This document shows positions 20,501 through 29,974 of a stretch of 64,000 nt of DNA, piece by piece. The position numbers and the translations under genes are program-made. Positions within the stretch are counted from its first letter, which is position 1, and each line of letters starts with the position of its first letter. The stretch covers positions 1 to 64,000 of the forward strand of contig JACXUO010000005.1 in the NCBI GenBank assembly GCA_014763885.1, written 5' to 3'. This DNA is from Campylobacterales bacterium (GTDB taxonomy: Bacteria; Campylobacterota; Campylobacteria; Campylobacterales; Sulfurovaceae). The notes below the pieces were generated by a model. That model was not told the DNA's origin and did not search any database. It was given only the letters and a program-made list of their open reading frames with translations.

Positions 20501-22824
20501 AGCAGACACAAGTCTACAATCCGCAATGGGGAGAATTCAATGTCGAAAGAGACATCACCCCAACGTCGGGTACCTCAAGGACTGAACGCTATTCGCTCTA
20601 TACACAGGTAACAGGCAGGGATTTCGACTACTCGGTAGCACACTATGACACCAGTGCCCCTCAGCAACCTCGGGCTATCGAGAATGCTACAGTAGATGTC
20701 GAGCTCATAGATGTCACCGCATTTGATGACAACAGCTCATTCCTTAAGTGTGCAAATACCGAACCCTCTATCATCATCGGCGGTATCTATAACAGTCCGT
20801 TCGTACATTTCCCGGCCGGAACACCTCGTAACAGGGTTCCTGTCAGAGAAGAGGATGACCTCAACAACTTGTCTGCAACAAGAGCCGCAGCTTTCAGGAT
20901 GTGGGTACTGCTCGATGAAGACAACAGATTGATACGTCATACCTATGAGAGGAACGATGGTGAAGGATTCAGGGAGATTTATGAAACCTACTATAAAGAC
21001 ACCCTCGATACAACAACGCCTAAACTATGCGGAGCGTACTGTATACCGGCCAATGACAACAATAGCGAATGCTACAACTGTCTGAGAAGGTTCTTCGCAA
21101 AACCTATCTGTTCAAGGGACAACTTCGCCATCAGGCCGGAGAGCTACCGCGTCAGTATTGACGATGTGGAAGAGGGAATATCCCAACAGATCACACGCAA
21201 TGATGCGACAATGACCGAAAAGTCCCTTGCTGCCGAATATGACTATGCACTGCGGGCGAGAGCTACAAAATACAATTCTGATATTACAGCAGAGGGATAT
21301 GTGCGTGACGACTTTACCGCAGAGCGGCTTGAGACACTGCCGGACCCAAACTACTTTAATGATTTTGCAGCACTTGAGTTCAAGGACGTAAGCAGCTGTG
21401 CTGACCAGAACCATACAACGCTGCAGGTCTTTTTCAGAAACGGTGAAATGAAGGACTATAACCTTTCACACAACAATGCCGGTGACTATCAGCTTTGGAT
21501 AGAAGACAATACATGGACGAAGGTAGACCAGGCAAGCGGGAACCCCCATAAAACAACATTTGAAAATGAATGTATCGCTGCGACCCCAGATACGATGGTA
21601 CCTGAAAGGTGTAATGATTGTCTATTGGGAGACAATACTGCACCGGAGAATAAAGGAGAGAAAGTAGGATGTACGCTGGACTCTGATATCGAAAATGATA
21701 CAGAACATGTCACGATCGATCTCCATTTCAATCCCTACCAGTTCGGCCTGGATAGTATCACCCTCAGAGTTACCCCCAACGATACCAATACCTATCTCTA
21801 TATGAACGACCTCAACAAGAGTCTGGGAATGGCAGCCAAACTGGAGGGCAACATCACCGCGGAAGGTAAAGAGGGAACCACACTGACTAACTTCACCGAC
21901 CAGTGTGCAGCAGAAGACGTCGTACTCTGGCTTGACCGCACGATGGTCCCTGCCGAGAACGACATCCGTGACGAGAACGGCAGCTCTGTGCTGTTCCAGC
22001 AGGTACTTGTCGACGCATCGGGCAACCCTGGTCCTATTACGGATCAGAATGTCACGCTTGGCAGAGAGAACTTTGCCGATACACTCGACAGAAAAGGGAG
22101 TGCAGAGGTTGACCTCTACTATAACTTCCAAAAACCGTATACCTCAGCGGTCAATGCTATCGATGTCAACTTTACGATGCTCCATGCAGGCTCCCCTGAT
22201 GCATCATCCAATGCCCATCTGACACCGACCTATACACCGGATGGCAATACGACGATCAACCAGTCGCTCTGGTTCTACTTCGGGAGAGTAGCACCTTCAC
22301 AGGGAACGGACGGTAAGATAGAATATGGACCATCCGTATCGACCAGACTGTGGGTGAGCTCGTTCTGCAGGGATGATCTTACCACGACACCGAATATCGT
22401 GTGCTCAGTGCTTCCTGGTCTGCCTGCGGATCCGGAAGAACAGGTGCTTGGAGGTGGAGGCTGGTATCGTATGGCGAGCCACAGCTCTATACTGGGAGAC
22501 GGACAGGTAAATTCATTGAGCACAACAGAGCCGAGCACTACCCTCAACAATGTCAATCCTCTGAATAACATCACGTTTGACAGCAATGGCTCTTCAGCAA
22601 CCATCACTATCGCCCACCCGATTCCGGGGAACCGTAACGTAAGCCCGGAATTTATCATCAATCCTGACGAGTGGCTTAAGTATAATCGCAACAACGCCGA
22701 CGGATTGCCAAGGTTTACTATCCACTTCTTCCTTCAGGGGCTCAGATGGAAAGGCGAAGGGAAAACGGGCCATGTCGTTGAAACAGAACCAGGCGGCGGA
22801 GAAAACAAAAGGATCAACTGGTGA
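17545..22824 (+). CDS. Giant secreted pilus-associated protein, MshQ/DUF6701-like, with Ig-like domains
   Basis: This is a 1,759-residue exported protein. It has a Sec signal peptide (residues 1-27, ending FIYA before DETQT), an N-terminal jelly-roll-like part, and two putative Ig (He_PIG-like) domains near 280-480 (ALSGTLPAGLSFDTSTGMLS; PLPSGLSFNETTGEISGTP). A long middle segment includes VVWAGLYWQA. A Cys-containing C-terminal third (from about 1190) resembles the DUF6701 region of MSHA pilus protein MshQ and ends GKTGHVVETEP...KRINW. There is no transmembrane anchor or LPXTG. The start is at 17545, after AAGGAG at a 5-base gap. It is first in an operon with three pseudopilins, an order matching mshQ with mshD/O/P, so it may be a tip or adhesin component (inference). 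Confidence 0.75.
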   Translation: MKDIQTVLKYLLIPFLFLVIGSQFIYADETQTDNFRNNLENWTGNITHDNRRMRINPQDGRAEKDFDFGSTYANASTTISFDLELNREWENSGGAQDFIRVYVNGIQVATYSESANSTGRKTITTGVANGSGVVNIEIFADTTASNEYCWIDDVEVTVHTPTDPKESCPGVVIPNLEGASSTVTDSFNNESIDGLVSYYYHFTPAVDGEFRIDFDADNSNRDVSVRIYDGCGNLLQGDEGDGDRVLTQNVQTGHQIVTEVYRRYNGDMDYDIDFTFTVSLPPAMGDIPDDTIEAFLPYSLNIAGYVTDDGGSPVSSYALSGTLPAGLSFDTSTGMLSGTPSEGGTFNLSATATNGVGTSNSDSFVLTITVPPPTPPIMHPIANQTINIHQSYTLQLSDYVSRTEGDEIILYGLDESATPLPSGLSFNETTGEISGTPNQEESRTLTVWAEDDDGISNRVSFTITVVDKVVTNGYRDFELRFSENMLGKMHTLGNTVLVAPVASSSGGIDNGNANCNTYTNGNYISNAGNYNNEYKLCAYWADSSAGFPTTRAQLNMPASGVNVVWAGLYWQALVDEDYDITDMQIKIKHEISESYTGAPYQTVQYNTLDYQEDVGYPGYISYSAFADITTLFSQNDWSKGGYITVGDIPVYEGQVDVLGTYGAWTLIVITDDPSGKLQNFSIFDGWKQIDADNSNVYIDISGFYAPKSDVNGIAASVSVFAAEGDKHIYNDYLRAKPAKKTTWTGLSHTSNQTFNSAINVPSDQAFDRTPDPINNQGIDIQAFDIGTTGYNIIEPEETAIQFRFGSDQDKYWPSMIAFSTELYRPNVCYDYVAKRNEHTLPSGTHEIDAYFDKGDDLSLTVAIRSLESDFDLNASKVAIRMEESNGSVSFEPARSEYSATTSNVLLPTGVTEGSIPSRPEIAIGKYREELYGGTIGPYETYFAKFYYDVRNTQNGKFQATINVELNTTIDFGSGPVAQILPVPRCEQTQVYNPQWGEFNVERDITPTSGTSRTERYSLYTQVTGRDFDYSVAHYDTSAPQQPRAIENATVDVELIDVTAFDDNSSFLKCANTEPSIIIGGIYNSPFVHFPAGTPRNRVPVREEDDLNNLSATRAAAFRMWVLLDEDNRLIRHTYERNDGEGFREIYETYYKDTLDTTTPKLCGAYCIPANDNNSECYNCLRRFFAKPICSRDNFAIRPESYRVSIDDVEEGISQQITRNDATMTEKSLAAEYDYALRARATKYNSDITAEGYVRDDFTAERLETLPDPNYFNDFAALEFKDVSSCADQNHTTLQVFFRNGEMKDYNLSHNNAGDYQLWIEDNTWTKVDQASGNPHKTTFENECIAATPDTMVPERCNDCLLGDNTAPENKGEKVGCTLDSDIENDTEHVTIDLHFNPYQFGLDSITLRVTPNDTNTYLYMNDLNKSLGMAAKLEGNITAEGKEGTTLTNFTDQCAAEDVVLWLDRTMVPAENDIRDENGSSVLFQQVLVDASGNPGPITDQNVTLGRENFADTLDRKGSAEVDLYYNFQKPYTSAVNAIDVNFTMLHAGSPDASSNAHLTPTYTPDGNTTINQSLWFYFGRVAPSQGTDGKIEYGPSVSTRLWVSSFCRDDLTTTPNIVCSVLPGLPADPEEQVLGGGGWYRMASHSSILGDGQVNSLSTTEPSTTLNNVNPLNNITFDSNGSSATITIAHPIPGNRNVSPEFIINPDEWLKYNRNNADGLPRFTIHFFLQGLRWKGEGKTGHVVETEPGGGENKRINW

Positions 22825-22856
22825 GAGAGATGTCAATGTGCCACAAAGGAAACACC

Positions 22857-23567
22857 ATGCGAAAAGCCATCGCTATGATAGAACTCATCTTCGCCATTGT
22901 CATCATCGGCATTACGCTCTTAAGTGCACCGTTATTGATAGACCGTTCTGCCCAAAGCAATTATGTTGCACTCAAACAGGAGTCTATCGCTGCTGCTGCT
23001 ACACAGATCAGTATGATCATGACAGCAAACTGGGATCGCAACAATGCCGGCACCGCAGAAGGATCACCGGTACTCCAGACAGGTGGCACCTCTATCTGTA
23101 ATACCCTGCATCCGGTCGGAGTCAGCAGCACAAGCGGCAGGTACTGTACAGGGACAGGCAGCGGAATATTTATCAACGCAAGTGCTATTGGAGCCGACAC
23201 GAATGAGACTGGTTTCTATGATGATGTAGATGACTATCATCTAAAATCTTACACGGTAAGTGTTTATAACAGCGAAACCTATGAAGCCTATGAAGGTGAC
23301 TATATCAACAGAGATATCACTATCTCGTCCAGAGTCAACTACGGAAGTGACGCTATCGCCTACAGCAAAACCATGCAGGTCAACAATCCATTTACAACCA
23401 TCGTCACGGCAAACTCTACCAATATCAAACTGATCAATGTCAGATTGGAATCATCAAACCCTGCTGATGAAAATGAATTAAGTGACGTGAATATTACCCT
23501 GAGTGCATTTGTATGCAACATCGGCGCGCCAAGACCCGATATCATCAATAACAGGCCCAACCTATGA
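22857..23567 (+). CDS. Type IV pilin-like minor pseudopilin (MshD/GspI-like)
   Basis: A 236-residue protein with a prepilin-type N-terminus: MRKA, then IAMIELIFAIVIIGITLLSAP, Glu at +5, Ala at -1. The globular domain is Asn/Thr-rich with several Cys. The start at ATG 22857 is set by AAAGGA at a 6-base gap; the longer frame overlaps the giant gene. It begins 32 bp after that gene and overlaps the next pseudopilin by 4 bp (ATGA), which indicates translational coupling. A decayed relative of this gene lies at 29573-29713. Confidence 0.8.
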   Translation: MRKAIAMIELIFAIVIIGITLLSAPLLIDRSAQSNYVALKQESIAAAATQISMIMTANWDRNNAGTAEGSPVLQTGGTSICNTLHPVGVSSTSGRYCTGTGSGIFINASAIGADTNETGFYDDVDDYHLKSYTVSVYNSETYEAYEGDYINRDITISSRVNYGSDAIAYSKTMQVNNPFTTIVTANSTNIKLINVRLESSNPADENELSDVNITLSAFVCNIGAPRPDIINNRPNL

Positions 23568-24577
23568 GAAAAGTCCGGATATTAAAAACCAAAAAAGCCT
23601 TTACGCTGCTTGAGTTGACCATGGTGATTGTCGTGCTCGGCATTGTCGCATCGATAGGCTCCTCTATCATTGCACAGGTCTATGAGCAGTATATCCTCCA
23701 AAGGGCAACTCACCGTGCCTCTCTGAAGACCGAACTGGCGGCACAGCAGATCGCTAACCTGCTCAGCTACCGTATCCCCCGCACCACCATTGCGCGTCAG
23801 CCGGCAAACCTGAGTAATGCGATCTATGTAACCGACCCAACCAATATGACAGACAATATACATACCCAGCTGGAGTGGATCGGCACAGACAATGACGGCT
23901 TCAGTGCAGATATACCTCCTTCGTGGAATGGCTTCTGTGATGTCAATGCTTCTACCCAGAACAGTGTCCGTACCCCTGGTTCACGGCTACTTAACTCTAC
24001 CGCTTCCCATGCAGCCGCACACGATATCCTCTCAAACCTCTCCAACGGAAATGTTTCACTCGATGCTGCAGGTCAACATCCTGCGATCTTCTTCAGGGAC
24101 AGACACAGAAGATACAGCGACGATATAGCAGGCAATGAAGTGACCATGAAGGCTCTCCCCGATGGAACCGATCCCGCCTGCCTCGGGATGGTCTCATCAG
24201 ACAGAAGCTGTATCTCCACCGTCAGTGCCGCAGATGATGAAAATTTTGCCTTCCAATGGGACAATGGCAATACCCAGAAGGTGATCTCTGAGCACTATAA
24301 ACTCGCATGGAGTGCCTACTCCATCTGTCCAAGACCCAGAGGGGGCAATCACTATGACCTGATACTCCATTACAACTATCAGCCCTGGGAGGGCGAGAGA
24401 CTGGATGGACAAAATTGCAACCCCACTGTAGGCGAGAGTGCCATTTTGATCACCAATGTGACGGTATTCAAATTTGCAGAATCAGGCAATACTTTCAGGT
24501 TTAAGCTCTGTGCCCAGGAGAGTATCGGGGGAGATACCAATGTGACCATCTGTAAAGAGAAGGCGGTGATATTATGA
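23564..24577 (+). CDS. Type IV pilin-like minor pseudopilin (MshO/GspJ-like)
   Basis: A 337-residue prepilin-type protein. The leader MRKVRILKTKKA is followed by FTLLELTMVIVVLGIVASIGSS with Glu at +5, and then a large globular domain with paired Cys (NGFCDVNAS, DPACLGMVSSDRSC, CPRPRG). Size and position, third of four genes in the cluster, fit MshO/PilW/GspJ-type minor pilins. It overlaps its neighbours by 4 bp on both sides (ATGA), so the three pilins are coupled. It would act in the inner membrane and pilus after peptidase processing. Confidence 0.8.
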   Translation: MRKVRILKTKKAFTLLELTMVIVVLGIVASIGSSIIAQVYEQYILQRATHRASLKTELAAQQIANLLSYRIPRTTIARQPANLSNAIYVTDPTNMTDNIHTQLEWIGTDNDGFSADIPPSWNGFCDVNASTQNSVRTPGSRLLNSTASHAAAHDILSNLSNGNVSLDAAGQHPAIFFRDRHRRYSDDIAGNEVTMKALPDGTDPACLGMVSSDRSCISTVSAADDENFAFQWDNGNTQKVISEHYKLAWSAYSICPRPRGGNHYDLILHYNYQPWEGERLDGQNCNPTVGESAILITNVTVFKFAESGNTFRFKLCAQESIGGDTNVTICKEKAVIL

Positions 24578-25098
24578 GAAAAGGATTTTCACTGATAACT
24601 GCGATATTTGTCATGGTACTCATGGCAACATTGGCACTCTTTATCCTCAACCTCTCAGCCAAAGTCACCAAAGAGACCTCCGCGCAGTACTACCAGGAAC
24701 AGGCTGCACTGCTTGCTAGAAGCTATACAGAACTGGCTGTGATGGCAGTGATATACCATGACCGTAATACTACAGGATCCTGTGTTGAGGATATCAATGG
24801 CGTGGTCAACGGTATCAGGCCAGGCGAAACACCGACAGGAAGTACGGCTGACGGAAGCGGATATGATGTACAGACACGGATCTACTATATCGGCAACGGG
24901 CTTCCTTGTTCAGGTACAAGAGAACTGACCGATAACGCGGCGAACAGTGCAACCACCATAACGACCAACTATGGAGATGTCACAGGGGCTAGCGATGCGC
25001 TTGCAGCGATCATTGTCGATGTCTATGTACGATACAGAGATCCCGACAATCTTGGTAACTGGCTCACTTATCACAGACGCACACTGCAAAAAATCTAG
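24574..25098 (+). CDS. PilX/MshP-like minor pseudopilin lacking Glu5
   Basis: A 174-residue protein. Its N-terminus MRKG, then FSLITAIFVMVLMATLALFILNLSA, closely follows MshP/PilX/GspK-type sequences, in which Thr or another residue replaces Glu at +5. One membrane helix is followed by a Tyr/Gln-rich helix (YYQEQAALLARSYTELAVMAV) and a small globular domain with a Cys pair (GSCVEDINGV, LPCSGTR). Such subunits cap or prime pilus assembly (family knowledge). It is the last gene of the operon; a direct repeat and a long non-coding stretch follow. Confidence 0.75.
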   Translation: MRKGFSLITAIFVMVLMATLALFILNLSAKVTKETSAQYYQEQAALLARSYTELAVMAVIYHDRNTTGSCVEDINGVVNGIRPGETPTGSTADGSGYDVQTRIYYIGNGLPCSGTRELTDNAANSATTITTNYGDVTGASDALAAIIVDVYVRYRDPDNLGNWLTYHRRTLQKI

Positions 25099-25122
25099 CA
25101 AGATCGATCCAAACTCCTCTTG

Positions 25123-25158
25123 CTATTTATCCTTTTATTAAGCTATCTAAGTTATAAT
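25123..25158 (+). repeat. 36-bp direct repeat, copy 1 (carries TATAAT)
   Basis: The sequence running from CTATTTATCC to AAGTTATAAT recurs at 29817-29851 with one base missing and one change. It ends in a -10-like TATAAT (25153-25158). It starts 25 bp after the PilX-like stop codon. The pair brackets the second giant gene and its pilin remnant. Confidence 0.75.
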
Positions 25159-25717
25159 CGGATATCGCTATATAAGTAAGACCGTAGCGTATTTAATCTT
25201 TGAAGTGGTCGCGGGGAAGAGCATTTTGAAGTTGAAATCAAAGTTTTATCACTAACAGCATAGAGGGGTATCGGCTTTTATTTATGCCGATATAAAGGGT
25301 TGCTGTTGCGCTTTTTAACAATTCTCTGTCAATTGCATGAAAAAACAAGAAAAGATCACTGGTTCGGTTTGGCTGCAAAGACACGGTTTGGAGCATAAGG
25401 TACGATACAGCTATAGATCACGTAGATAATCTGCGATAGCTCTCTGCCCACAATGATGATGCACATTTACTTTACACGGCTTTTGCCTCGATAGTTCAGT
25501 AACCCTACCATGTTCGGTTGAACTGCCTGACTGCTCAAGTACAGGATTAAACCAAAGATATCCCGTAAACGCGAAGATTATACATTCAGTGCTATTGACC
25601 GTGAATTAAATAAAACGACTACATCCTCCCTCCCTATTTATGCCAACAGAACTTTATTAGCAGAGACTATCCCTTGGGTGAGGTTCTCTGCTATTTGTAT
25701 TGTAGAGAGGGGAAAAA
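25159..25717 (+). other. About 560-bp non-coding, highly structured leader before the second giant gene
   Basis: No credible reading frame is seen on either strand. Strong structure is present: a nested stem with outer arms AACAGCA (25254-25260) and TGCTGTT (25301-25307) and inner arms TATCGGC (25269-25275) and GCCGATA (25286-25292). A second stem, AGCAGAGA (25659-25666) with TCTCTGCT (25685-25692), lies 25 bases before the ATG at 25718. A GCAAAGACACGG stretch near 25375 recalls the c-di-GMP-I riboswitch core, but I could not fold a full match. It could be a regulatory leader, a small RNA or gene remains. Confidence 0.5.
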
Positions 25718-28700
25718 ATGAAAAGTTTAGGGGTTTCCAAAAAGGGGTTATCTTCCATTGTCTGCTTGGTTTTAGTGGGTTTTCCCGCAGGGGTCATGGC
25801 AGATAAGCCACAGCAACAAATCGAAATCATAGAAAATGCGAATGATCTTTGCTACGGAGCAGCTATAGAACAGGAACTTGTTTATCCAAATGTTAAACGA
25901 ACCGTTCCCATCCTCAATCAGGGAACGGGGTACCTGTCAGACGTAGTCCTCATTGATGCCACAAACGGTATGTTCGACATCGTTCCTCTGGATTATGATT
26001 GTGGGATAGATAATGTATCCGGCGTTGCTTCGGGCGAGTGTATTTACAGAAAAGAGGGTGACCCGGTTGGAGATTTTCGAGGACTTGACTTTGATTGGTC
26101 GAACTCAACAACCACTTTTCATAATACCATGTTCTATGATATGCCCAATTACGAGGCATACAATTCTCATTCTATCTATAACAAACATACAAAAAATTTG
26201 CAAGATTTAAGCGGTATAGAGATCTATGCAACATATATGAAGGACAATACCCTCTACCGTGGCCGTATCCAGAGCTGTGACACCTCTTCCGACCTGCCCT
26301 TTCAGAACGAATACACCTGTGGTACCTTCCCGAGCGTATTGACCTCCTATGAGCATATGTCCCTGATGAAAAACACCGTTTTCAACAGCTGTACCATCTC
26401 CTATCCGGAAAACGAATTTACTCAGGGGCACAACATCGCCCCTACCTGCTACACCGACCTGACAGCCTCCGAACTCTGTGAGGATGTGGATGAGATCACT
26501 GCAAACGGAAACTGTAACTTTGTACCGCCGCCGACCAACCGCTATGACCATGACTTTATCGAAACAACAGATAGCACAACTGCAGCCTCCAATCAAAACA
26601 TCGAACTGACCAAACTGGAGTATGGCAACTATATGTTTGCCGGAAATGATCAGGTGATCCACTTCAACCCCTCCCGTACCTACAGCAACAGCGACAAAAA
26701 AGTGATGCTGCTGGGGGATGTCACCCTCACGGCAAACAACCAGGAGGTTATCTTCGAGGAGGGAGACTACTACTTCAGGTCCCTGGATATCCAGATGAAC
26801 AGTTTCCAGATAGAGCCGCGGGGCAATGTCCGAATCTTTATAAAAAATGATCTCCATTATGTAAAAAACAATGCCGCATGGGCCGATCCTGCCGCATCGC
26901 TCTTTTTCTATGTAGGAGGGAATATGACCCTCTCGAGCGAAGGGGGCGGTGACGGTTATATCTCTGCCTTCTTCTATGTAGAGGGGGATGTCCTGATCCA
27001 GGGTAACTCACCTTCTGAAATATACGGAGGTATCACCGCGGAAGGGCGTATCGATGTGACGGGGAACAACTTCCAGTTCAAGTACAACGAAGATGGCGCC
27101 GACCAGTTCGGCCTGGGAGAGTGTGCTCTCTGTTACGAACCCCCGAGAGGACCGAACGGGATAAACTTCTTCCATCTCCTAAGTCTCTGTTCACCTTTGA
27201 CCCCGTGTGATATTTATGTACCGGTCAGAAACATCTCCCCGATACCATTGGATGATGTACAGGTATTCGAAGCAAAAAAACGCTACTTGGGATTGGGCCG
27301 GGAAGCAACCATGAGGTGCTGGACAAAGAGGGCAATGAAGTACCCGGTACAAGTACAGACAAAAGGAGCGCCCTCTATGCAGATCTTCCTTTGGGCTTGG
27401 ATATAGACCTCTTAAACGGTTACGTCATCTACGATATAGGAGACAGATACCCCACCTATGCTCCGGAGGAAACCTATTACCAGTTGCACAAAAAGCACTC
27501 ATATCTGGAGATCTCCTTGACTTCAGCCAGCTGGTCTACTTCGGAAAATATCTGGATGATGTCAACCGCAGCTACAATGTACGACTTGACCCTTGTGTAG
27601 ATGTGGAGATACCTCCCACTTTTCAGACGGGCCCATTTGATGCCTGGGACACTTTCCGGGGAGATACCGACGGTGACGGAAAGTTTGATGACAAAAACAT
27701 CTCAACCAAAATCGCGGGCAAAACGTTCTCCCTGACCATTGCCAACCTTGACGCCAACCTGACAGGGCTGGAAGCAAAATCGATCTCAAGCACCGTGACC
27801 TACGGGCTCTATGATGAAGATGGACCGATCGAGGGAACAAGCGATATCTTCGATATACAAACCACGTTGGATATCAACAAAACCTACACCAACGTATCTG
27901 TCGCATCCAGAAATGTCCACGTAGGGTTTGTCTTCTGTTCCGAATTTGACGGGACGACCTATACACTTCTTGAAAGCAGTGAATGCGGCGGCGCTATCAT
28001 CAACTGTAAGGATACCGACAGTAACCCGAGATGGCGCAGATGCTTCAGCACAGATGAGTTTGCGCTCAGGCCCAAAGAGTTTCTCCTCACACCGCCCGTC
28101 GGAGAGGATATCGGACTGCTCACTTCGGGCAGCACCCACCGCTTCACAGTCGTAGCGAACAAAGAAAATGACACCGAGACGACCGGATATGACCAGCAGG
28201 ATAACAACCTCACCATTGCACAGCGCCTGCTCTTCAAGGATGGGACCGTAGATATCAACAATATTTTACACGGTACATTAGACTTCAGCAACAACGACTT
28301 TGCATTTCTCGATGGGATAAGTACATCCAGAACCAATCCTGCACAGACGCAAACCGTGGGGATCAGGTTCAGTGACGTGGGACGGGTGCATATCCTACTT
28401 GAAGACAGACAGTGGGCAAGCGTCGACAGCGATGACACCCCGCAGGACTGCAACGGCGGTACCTTTACCAATGCGAAAAATGAGGTTCTGGATATCCCTG
28501 ACGGTGCCTACATCTGCGGAGACCAGAATGCCACCTTCATTCCTGCTTCATTCGGGGTGACCGGTATTACACTGAGAGACCACAACAGCGACAGCAACTT
28601 CACCTACCTCTCCAACGACCTCAGTATGTCCGCCCATGTGGCCGCGACCATTGTTGCGCTTAACAGCCAGGGGGCTATCACGCAGAACTTCCGGGAGGGA

Positions 28701-29570
28701 GAGCTCTTCTATGAAAACAATGTGACTGTGGAGCTGAATGTCACCGACTGGAACGCTACTCTGACCAACAGACACCCTCTGGGCAATGCAGTAAACATCA
28801 AGGATATCAACGTCTCCGAACTGCTTGGTTTCGGAGGTGCCGATGAGGCCAACGGTACGCATACGATCACCCTGGCCAGCGAAAGCCTCCTCTTCAACTA
28901 CCAGCGCAACAACAACCAGCCGGTCAACCCCTTCAGGGTCCCGGAGAGCGACATCAATATCTCCGTAGCTTCTGCCTATACAAGTGAAGCGAGCGGAGTG
29001 ACAAGAACCGTTACCGGCAGCGGGGTAGGAGGTAGTGATCTCAATGCCACCTTCTATTTCGGACGCGCCAAAGCGTCACAGGAGTTCTATGATGTAGAGG
29101 GTACAGTGGCGTATACACCGATCACTGTACAGGTCTACTGTGATCTGTTCCCGACATGTACCTTCTTCTCTGACTCCATACAGCTTATGGGCCAAACTGA
29201 CTTAGATAGCTGGTGGCTCTCGCTTGGCCACAATGAAGCCTTGGGTGACGGAAACATCATGCTTCAGGATCCTGTAGCAGTATTGGGAAGCGGTAGCGGA
29301 TCAGTAGATAACGATGTCAATATCGCCAATGGGGTGGATAACACGATCCAGGTAACGCACAGCGGTTCATTCCCGACGACCTATGATATACTGCTGGATA
29401 CGGGCACCAACAGCTGGCTGATCTACAACGCGGACAGTCTTCTACTGGACCCCGATCCGTTCTACAAGGTACGTTTTAACGGGGACTCAGGCTGGGCAGG
29501 GGTCGGAAAGACTGGGTATGTGATTGATATCAATGCAAGTAAAAGAGATACAAAAAGGTTGAACTGGTAA
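25718..29570 (+). pseudogene. Second giant secreted MshQ/DUF6701-like protein, split by two single-base frameshifts
   Basis: Three consecutive frames (25718-27406, 27316-27600, 27603-29570) read as one 1,284-residue protein if one A is restored in each of two runs: A7 at 27274-27280 and A5 at 27490-27494. A signal peptide (residues 1-28, ending GVMA before DKPQQ) is followed by a repetitive beta-rich part (VMLLGDVTLTANNQEVIFEEGDYYF). The C-terminal half is DUF6701-like (FALRPKEFLLTPP; ATFIPASFGVTGITLRDHNSD) and ends GKTGYVIDIN...KRLNW, matching the end of the first giant protein. Its N-terminal half is unlike that protein, so the two are mosaic paralogues. Reading continues well after each shift, which argues for recent damage, slippage or sequencing error. 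GAGAGGGGA precedes the ATG. Confidence 0.75.
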
Positions 29571-29572
29571 TA

Positions 29573-29713
29573 AAGAGAAAAGCCGTCGCCATAGTCAAGC
29601 TGATCTTTGCTATCGTGATCCTGGATATCCTTCTGATATCCACACCGATGCTGATCTCTCTACAGCAGGAGACGATCAATTCTGCTCCTGATAGATCGGC
29701 ATCAATAAGATGA
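29573..29713 (+). pseudogene. Remnant of a pseudopilin gene
   Basis: Right after the second giant gene the frame KRKAVAIVKLIFAIVILDIL mirrors the start of the pseudopilin at 22857 (RKAIAMIELIFAIVIIGI) at the same relative position. It has no start codon, carries Lys instead of the essential Glu at +5, and stops after about 46 codons. So the second block once had the same giant-protein-then-pilin order and has lost the pilins. Confidence 0.7.
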
Positions 29714-29816
29714 AAGCAATCATGATGACACTGTCCATATCTCCTTTACAAGGCAAACGCTGTAAACCATGCAGAATATGTCTAGATAGCAGGAGAGGAA
29801 TCCTTTTAATTTTTTT

Positions 29817-29851
29817 CTATTTATCCTTTATTAAGCTATCTAAGTTACAAT
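29817..29851 (+). repeat. 36-bp direct repeat, copy 2
   Basis: This is the near-identical partner of 25123-25158, here ending TACAAT. It lies about 100 bp after the pilin remnant and about 120 bp before hpf, so it may be the hpf promoter region. The stretch 29852-29974 holds only the hpf leader. Confidence 0.75.
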
Positions 29852-29974
29852 TAAGTATGGATATAGTGATATAGCCATACTTGTTGATCCTCCCGGAGCC
29901 TGTGCGCTTCGGTAAGACAGTTTGCCGATGTCGGATTGGCAGACAGACAAGTCATCTTAATAAAAGGATTTACT

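Noticed and set aside
25365-25400. c-di-GMP-I riboswitch
   Set aside because: Only a GCAAAGACACGG core-like string matches; the receptor and closing stem could not be assembled, so it is kept as a hypothesis only.
25480-25560. A tRNA-like stretch (TAGTTCAG, GTTCGG)
   Set aside because: No cloverleaf with a 7-bp acceptor stem and proper T-arm could be formed.
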